Assembly: GCF_014196495.1 (NCBI RefSeq)
Contig: NZ_JACIDT010000013.1
Coordinates: forward strand, 1-64,000
DNA from: Sphingobium jiangsuense
Lineage (GTDB): Bacteria; Pseudomonadota; Alphaproteobacteria; Sphingomonadales; Sphingomonadaceae
Direction: 5' to 3'
DNA length: 64,000 nucleotides
Shown piece after piece: positions 61,552 through 64,000 of this stretch. Within the stretch, counting starts at the first letter, position 1, and each line of letters starts with the position of its first letter. The translations under genes and the position numbers were made by a program. Below the pieces are notes generated by a model, which saw only the letters and a list, made by a program, of their open reading frames with translations, had not been told where the DNA came from and made no database searches.

Positions 61552-62247
61552 TTAGGGAGCGGGCTTGGCCTGCGCCTGGGGCGGCGTACGGCGCGCCGTC
61601 ACGATCTTGACCGGTGTGGCGAGCATCTGCCCCTGCATCCCGTTATCGGCGCCCAGCGTCGGGGAAATGGGCGCCTCCTTGATCTTCAGGATCACGTCCA
61701 TGCCCTCCACCACATGGCCGAACGCCGCGAAGCCGCTATTGTCGCCGGGATTTTCGGGATGGGCGTCGAGGCTCGACATATCGCCCACGGTGATGAAGAA
61801 ATCCGTGCGCGCGGAGCCTTCCTCCCTGCGCGCCATGGAAACGGTGCCGGTGCGGTGGGACAGGCCGGTTTTGGTGGTCGGCTCATGCGCGACCGGCGGG
61901 AACAGCTTCTGCCCCGGCTTCAACTGCGTGATGCCGCCCTGCACCAGGCCGAAATCCGGCGCGGTGTTGATCGCGCGATAGAAGGTCGCGCCGTCATAGA
62001 GCTTCGCGTCCACATAGCGCAGGAAATTCGCGGTGGTGACCGGCGCCCGCTCTTTCTCCAGCTCCAGCACGATCGGCCCTTCGGCGGTCTGGAGCGTCAC
62101 CAGCACGGTGGCGGGCTTGGGCTGGTCCGGCGGCGACGATGCCTGCCCGGTGCTTTCGACGGGAGTGGCAGGCACATCCTGTGCCATCGCCGGACCATGG
62201 ACGGCGCCGAGCATCAGCGCCGCGAAAATCAGAGCCTGCTTCCTCAT
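61552..62247 (-). CDS. cyclophilin-type peptidyl-prolyl cis-trans isomerase, exported
   Basis: A 231-residue cyclophilin with a signal peptide (MRKQALIFAALMLGAVHGPA, cleavage after AMAQ) and the PPIase core (TTANFLRYVDAKLYDGATFYRAI, then DFGLVQGGITQ and SARTDFFITVGDMSSLD). It should act on proline bonds of periplasmic proteins. Its ATG overlaps the stop codon of the upstream AI-2E-family gene (ATGA). Confidence 0.9.
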   Translation of the reverse strand: MRKQALIFAALMLGAVHGPAMAQDVPATPVESTGQASSPPDQPKPATVLVTLQTAEGPIVLELEKERAPVTTANFLRYVDAKLYDGATFYRAINTAPDFGLVQGGITQLKPGQKLFPPVAHEPTTKTGLSHRTGTVSMARREEGSARTDFFITVGDMSSLDAHPENPGDNSGFAAFGHVVEGMDVILKIKEAPISPTLGADNGMQGQMLATPVKIVTARRTPPQAQAKPAP

Positions 62248-63341
62248 TCGACCCCCATTTTTCCCGCGAGCGCGGGCTGGTCCGGCGCTGCGCCGGGGCG
62301 CCGCAGCGCGATGAAGATTTCCCATACCGCGAGGAACAGCGCGGCGATGACCGGACCGATGACGAACCCCGACAGGCCGAACAATTGAAGGCCGCCCAAC
62401 GTGGAGATCAGCACCACATAGTCGGGCATGCGCGTGTCCCGGCCGACGAGGATCGGACGCAACACATTGTCCACCATGCCGATGACGAACAGCCCGCAAA
62501 AAACGAGGATGCCGGCCTTCACCATCGCCCCGGTCGCGAAAAGATAGATGGCGACCGGCACCCAGACGAGGCCGGTGCCCACCGCCGGCAGCAGCGAGAA
62601 AAAGGCCATCGACACGCCCCACAATACGGCGCCGCCGATGCCGAGGCCCCAGAAGATGAGGCCGCCCAGCCCGCCCTGCACGATGGCGACGATCATGTTG
62701 CCCTTGATCGTCGCCCGCACCACGGCGATGAATTTCTGCGCCAGCGCCCGCCGCTGCGCCGAATGGAGCGGGATCGCATCGACCACCAGCGCGGACAGAT
62801 AGGGCCCGTCGCGCAGCAGGAAGAAGGTGAGGTACAGCATCACGCCCAGCGACACGAAGAAGGAAAAGGCCTGCTGCCCGATGTTGAGCGCCTGCGCGGC
62901 CAGCGTTTCGAAGCTGGCGGCAAGGCCGCTGCCGATGCGGTCGCGGATCGCCTCTATATTGGTCAGCCCCAGCCGGTCGAGCTGCTGCGTCGCCCAGTCG
63001 GGCAGCGCGCTCTGCACCTGATAGAAATAGGCCGCGAAATCGATCTGCCCCGACCGGATGCCGCCATAAAGCGCGGTGGCTTCCTGCAACAGCAGCCCGC
63101 CCAGGATGATCATCGGCACGATGACCACGGCAATCAGCGTCACCAGCGTGGCGGCGGCGGCAAGATTGGCGTGGCCCGGCCATTTCTTCAGCAGCGCCCG
63201 CTGCATCGGCGTGAACAGGATCGCGGCGACCACGGCCCACAATATCGCATTGTGGAAAGACAGGACCAGCCAGATGAAGGCCAGCGTCGCGGCCCCCACC
63301 AGCAGCAGGAACATCCTGTTTTCCAGCCGGCCTTGTTCCAT
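62244..63341 (-). CDS. AI-2E family transporter/permease
   Basis: A 365-residue membrane protein with about eight helices, matching the AI-2E (formerly PerM/UPF0118) family by FFSLLPAVGTGLVWVPVAIYL and DNVLRPILVGRDTRMPDYVV-type segments. Substrates in this family are diverse and mostly unproven; autoinducer-2 export is claimed for TqsA only. The start is 63341 (MEQGRLENRM), preceded by AGGGA. Confidence 0.85.
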   Translation of the reverse strand: MEQGRLENRMFLLLVGAATLAFIWLVLSFHNAILWAVVAAILFTPMQRALLKKWPGHANLAAAATLVTLIAVVIVPMIILGGLLLQEATALYGGIRSGQIDFAAYFYQVQSALPDWATQQLDRLGLTNIEAIRDRIGSGLAASFETLAAQALNIGQQAFSFFVSLGVMLYLTFFLLRDGPYLSALVVDAIPLHSAQRRALAQKFIAVVRATIKGNMIVAIVQGGLGGLIFWGLGIGGAVLWGVSMAFFSLLPAVGTGLVWVPVAIYLFATGAMVKAGILVFCGLFVIGMVDNVLRPILVGRDTRMPDYVVLISTLGGLQLFGLSGFVIGPVIAALFLAVWEIFIALRRPGAAPDQPALAGKMGVE

Positions 63342-63351
63342 TCCCTGCCCC

Positions 63352-63867
63352 TTACAGCTTCGGACCGATGCGGCGATAGGCGCCATCCAGATAGATCAGC
63401 GGATCGACCGTATCGGCGAGGCGCACCGACTGCACGTCGCCGATGAAGATGTCGTGCGATCCGTAGGAAATGCGCTGGCGCTGGTGACAGCTGATGACCG
63501 CCTGCGCGTCGGCCGCATAGGGCAGGCCGTGCTCGTCCGTTTCCCAATGGCCGGTGGCGAAGCGCTCCTCGCCCTTTGCCGCGCCGCCGCAGCAGCGGGC
63601 AATATCCTGCTGGTCGACGCCGAGGATATTGAGGCAGAAATTCGCGCCGCCTTCCAGTATCTTGTAGGAGGAAACGGTGCGATTGACGCAGATCAGCATC
63701 GAGGGCGGGTCCATACTGAGCGGTGTCACCGCCGTCGCGGCCATCGCATAGCGGACGCCCGCATCGTCTATGGTGGTGATGATGACGACCGACTGGGCAA
63801 AGCCGCGCATCGCCCCCTTCAGCTTCGCCGCCAGCTCTTCCGTTCCCGCCACCGCTTCAGTCTTCAT
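63352..63867 (-). CDS. flavin reductase family protein
   Basis: A 171-residue FMN-binding split-barrel flavin reductase: GFAQSVVIITTID near the start, AMAATAVTPLSMDPPSMLICVN (flavin phosphate contact), and GSHDIFIGDVQSVRL (conserved His). These supply reduced FMN/FAD to two-component monooxygenases. No monooxygenase gene is seen in the window; the partner may lie outside. Sequence after 63867 has no supported gene. Confidence 0.88.
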   Translation of the reverse strand: MKTEAVAGTEELAAKLKGAMRGFAQSVVIITTIDDAGVRYAMAATAVTPLSMDPPSMLICVNRTVSSYKILEGGANFCLNILGVDQQDIARCCGGAAKGEERFATGHWETDEHGLPYAADAQAVISCHQRQRISYGSHDIFIGDVQSVRLADTVDPLIYLDGAYRRIGPKL

Positions 63868-64000
63868 CTTGTTCCCCCTTGGTATTCGGATGATTCAACT
63901 GATGGTGAAGGCAAAGGTTTCAGTCAATGAAGATCATCGCACGCGGAACGCGCCTTGCCCGAATTGTGGAAGAAATGGGCTGAAGATGAGCGATTTCCCT

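Noticed and set aside
63986..64000. An ATG followed by AGCGATTTCCCT at the window end
   Set aside because: Only five codons are visible, so a gene start cannot be supported.

Overview
The window joins two kinds of DNA. Positions 1 to about 33,516 are the right-hand part of a Tn4371-family integrative and conjugative element (ICE). Positions about 33,517 to 64,000 are the chromosome of a GC-rich alphaproteobacterium, most likely a sphingomonad (Sphingobium/Sphingomonas type). I infer the host from the gene content (OxyR, MoaE-MoaD-PgsA, ArfB, CYTH-CHAD protein, Ada, NodT-type efflux) and from two short palindromic repeats I associate with sphingomonads. The ICE backbone and cargo look betaproteobacterial. 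The boundary is placed at TTTTTTAT (33509-33516), which fits the attachment-site consensus I recall for Tn4371-type elements and lies 9 bp from the 3' end of a chromosomal acyltransferase gene. The integrase, stabilisation genes and attL are outside the window to the left.

ICE layout: a nested palindrome (possible oriT) precedes the MOB-P relaxase gene (299-2266). A catabolic cargo follows (2313-19557). On the minus strand are acyl-CoA dehydrogenase, a racemase of the alpha-methylacyl-CoA type, an acyl-CoA ligase, thiolase, two crotonases and an SDR, all facing away from an AraC-type regulator. On the plus strand are a metallo-hydrolase, an intact IS3-family element with its target duplication, an AAHS-type MFS transporter, a large acyl-CoA dehydrogenase, a MaoC-type hydratase and EtfB-EtfA. 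Together these could import a carboxylic acid, activate it to a CoA ester, epimerise an alpha-methyl centre, and carry out complete beta-oxidation with a dedicated ETF. The substrate cannot be read from sequence. The transfer module follows: LysR regulator, EexN-like exclusion lipoprotein, TraG coupling protein, CopG-like protein and TrbB-C-D-E-J-L-F-G-I, mostly joined by ATGA overlaps. trbD carries a one-base insertion that shifts its C-terminus, so the transfer apparatus may be impaired (or this is a homopolymer sequencing error).

Chromosome layout: acyltransferase; RluA-type pseudouridine synthase and ArfB; oxyR; moaE-moaD-pgsA; an LplT-like MFS gene; a small membrane protein; a phospholipid-methyltransferase-like gene; a lipoprotein; an MHS-type permease; a CobB sirtuin; a MerR regulator sharing a mer-like operator with a glutaredoxin-MauE fusion; dapB-nth; tRNA-Arg(CCG); ada; CYTH-CHAD with a Gly/Met-rich membrane protein; a CHAP-domain gene broken by one in-frame stop; a two-component system facing an RND tripartite efflux operon (AdeRS/AdeABC-like layout); a cluster of hairpins; metY; a cyclophilin; an AI-2E-family permease; and a flavin reductase.

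No CRISPR array, rRNA or prophage was seen. The most interesting points are the alpha-methyl-acid cargo on a conjugative element in a sphingomonad, the trbD frameshift, the mer-like operator driving a redox membrane protein, the oriT-like structure, and several regularly spaced 10-bp operators.
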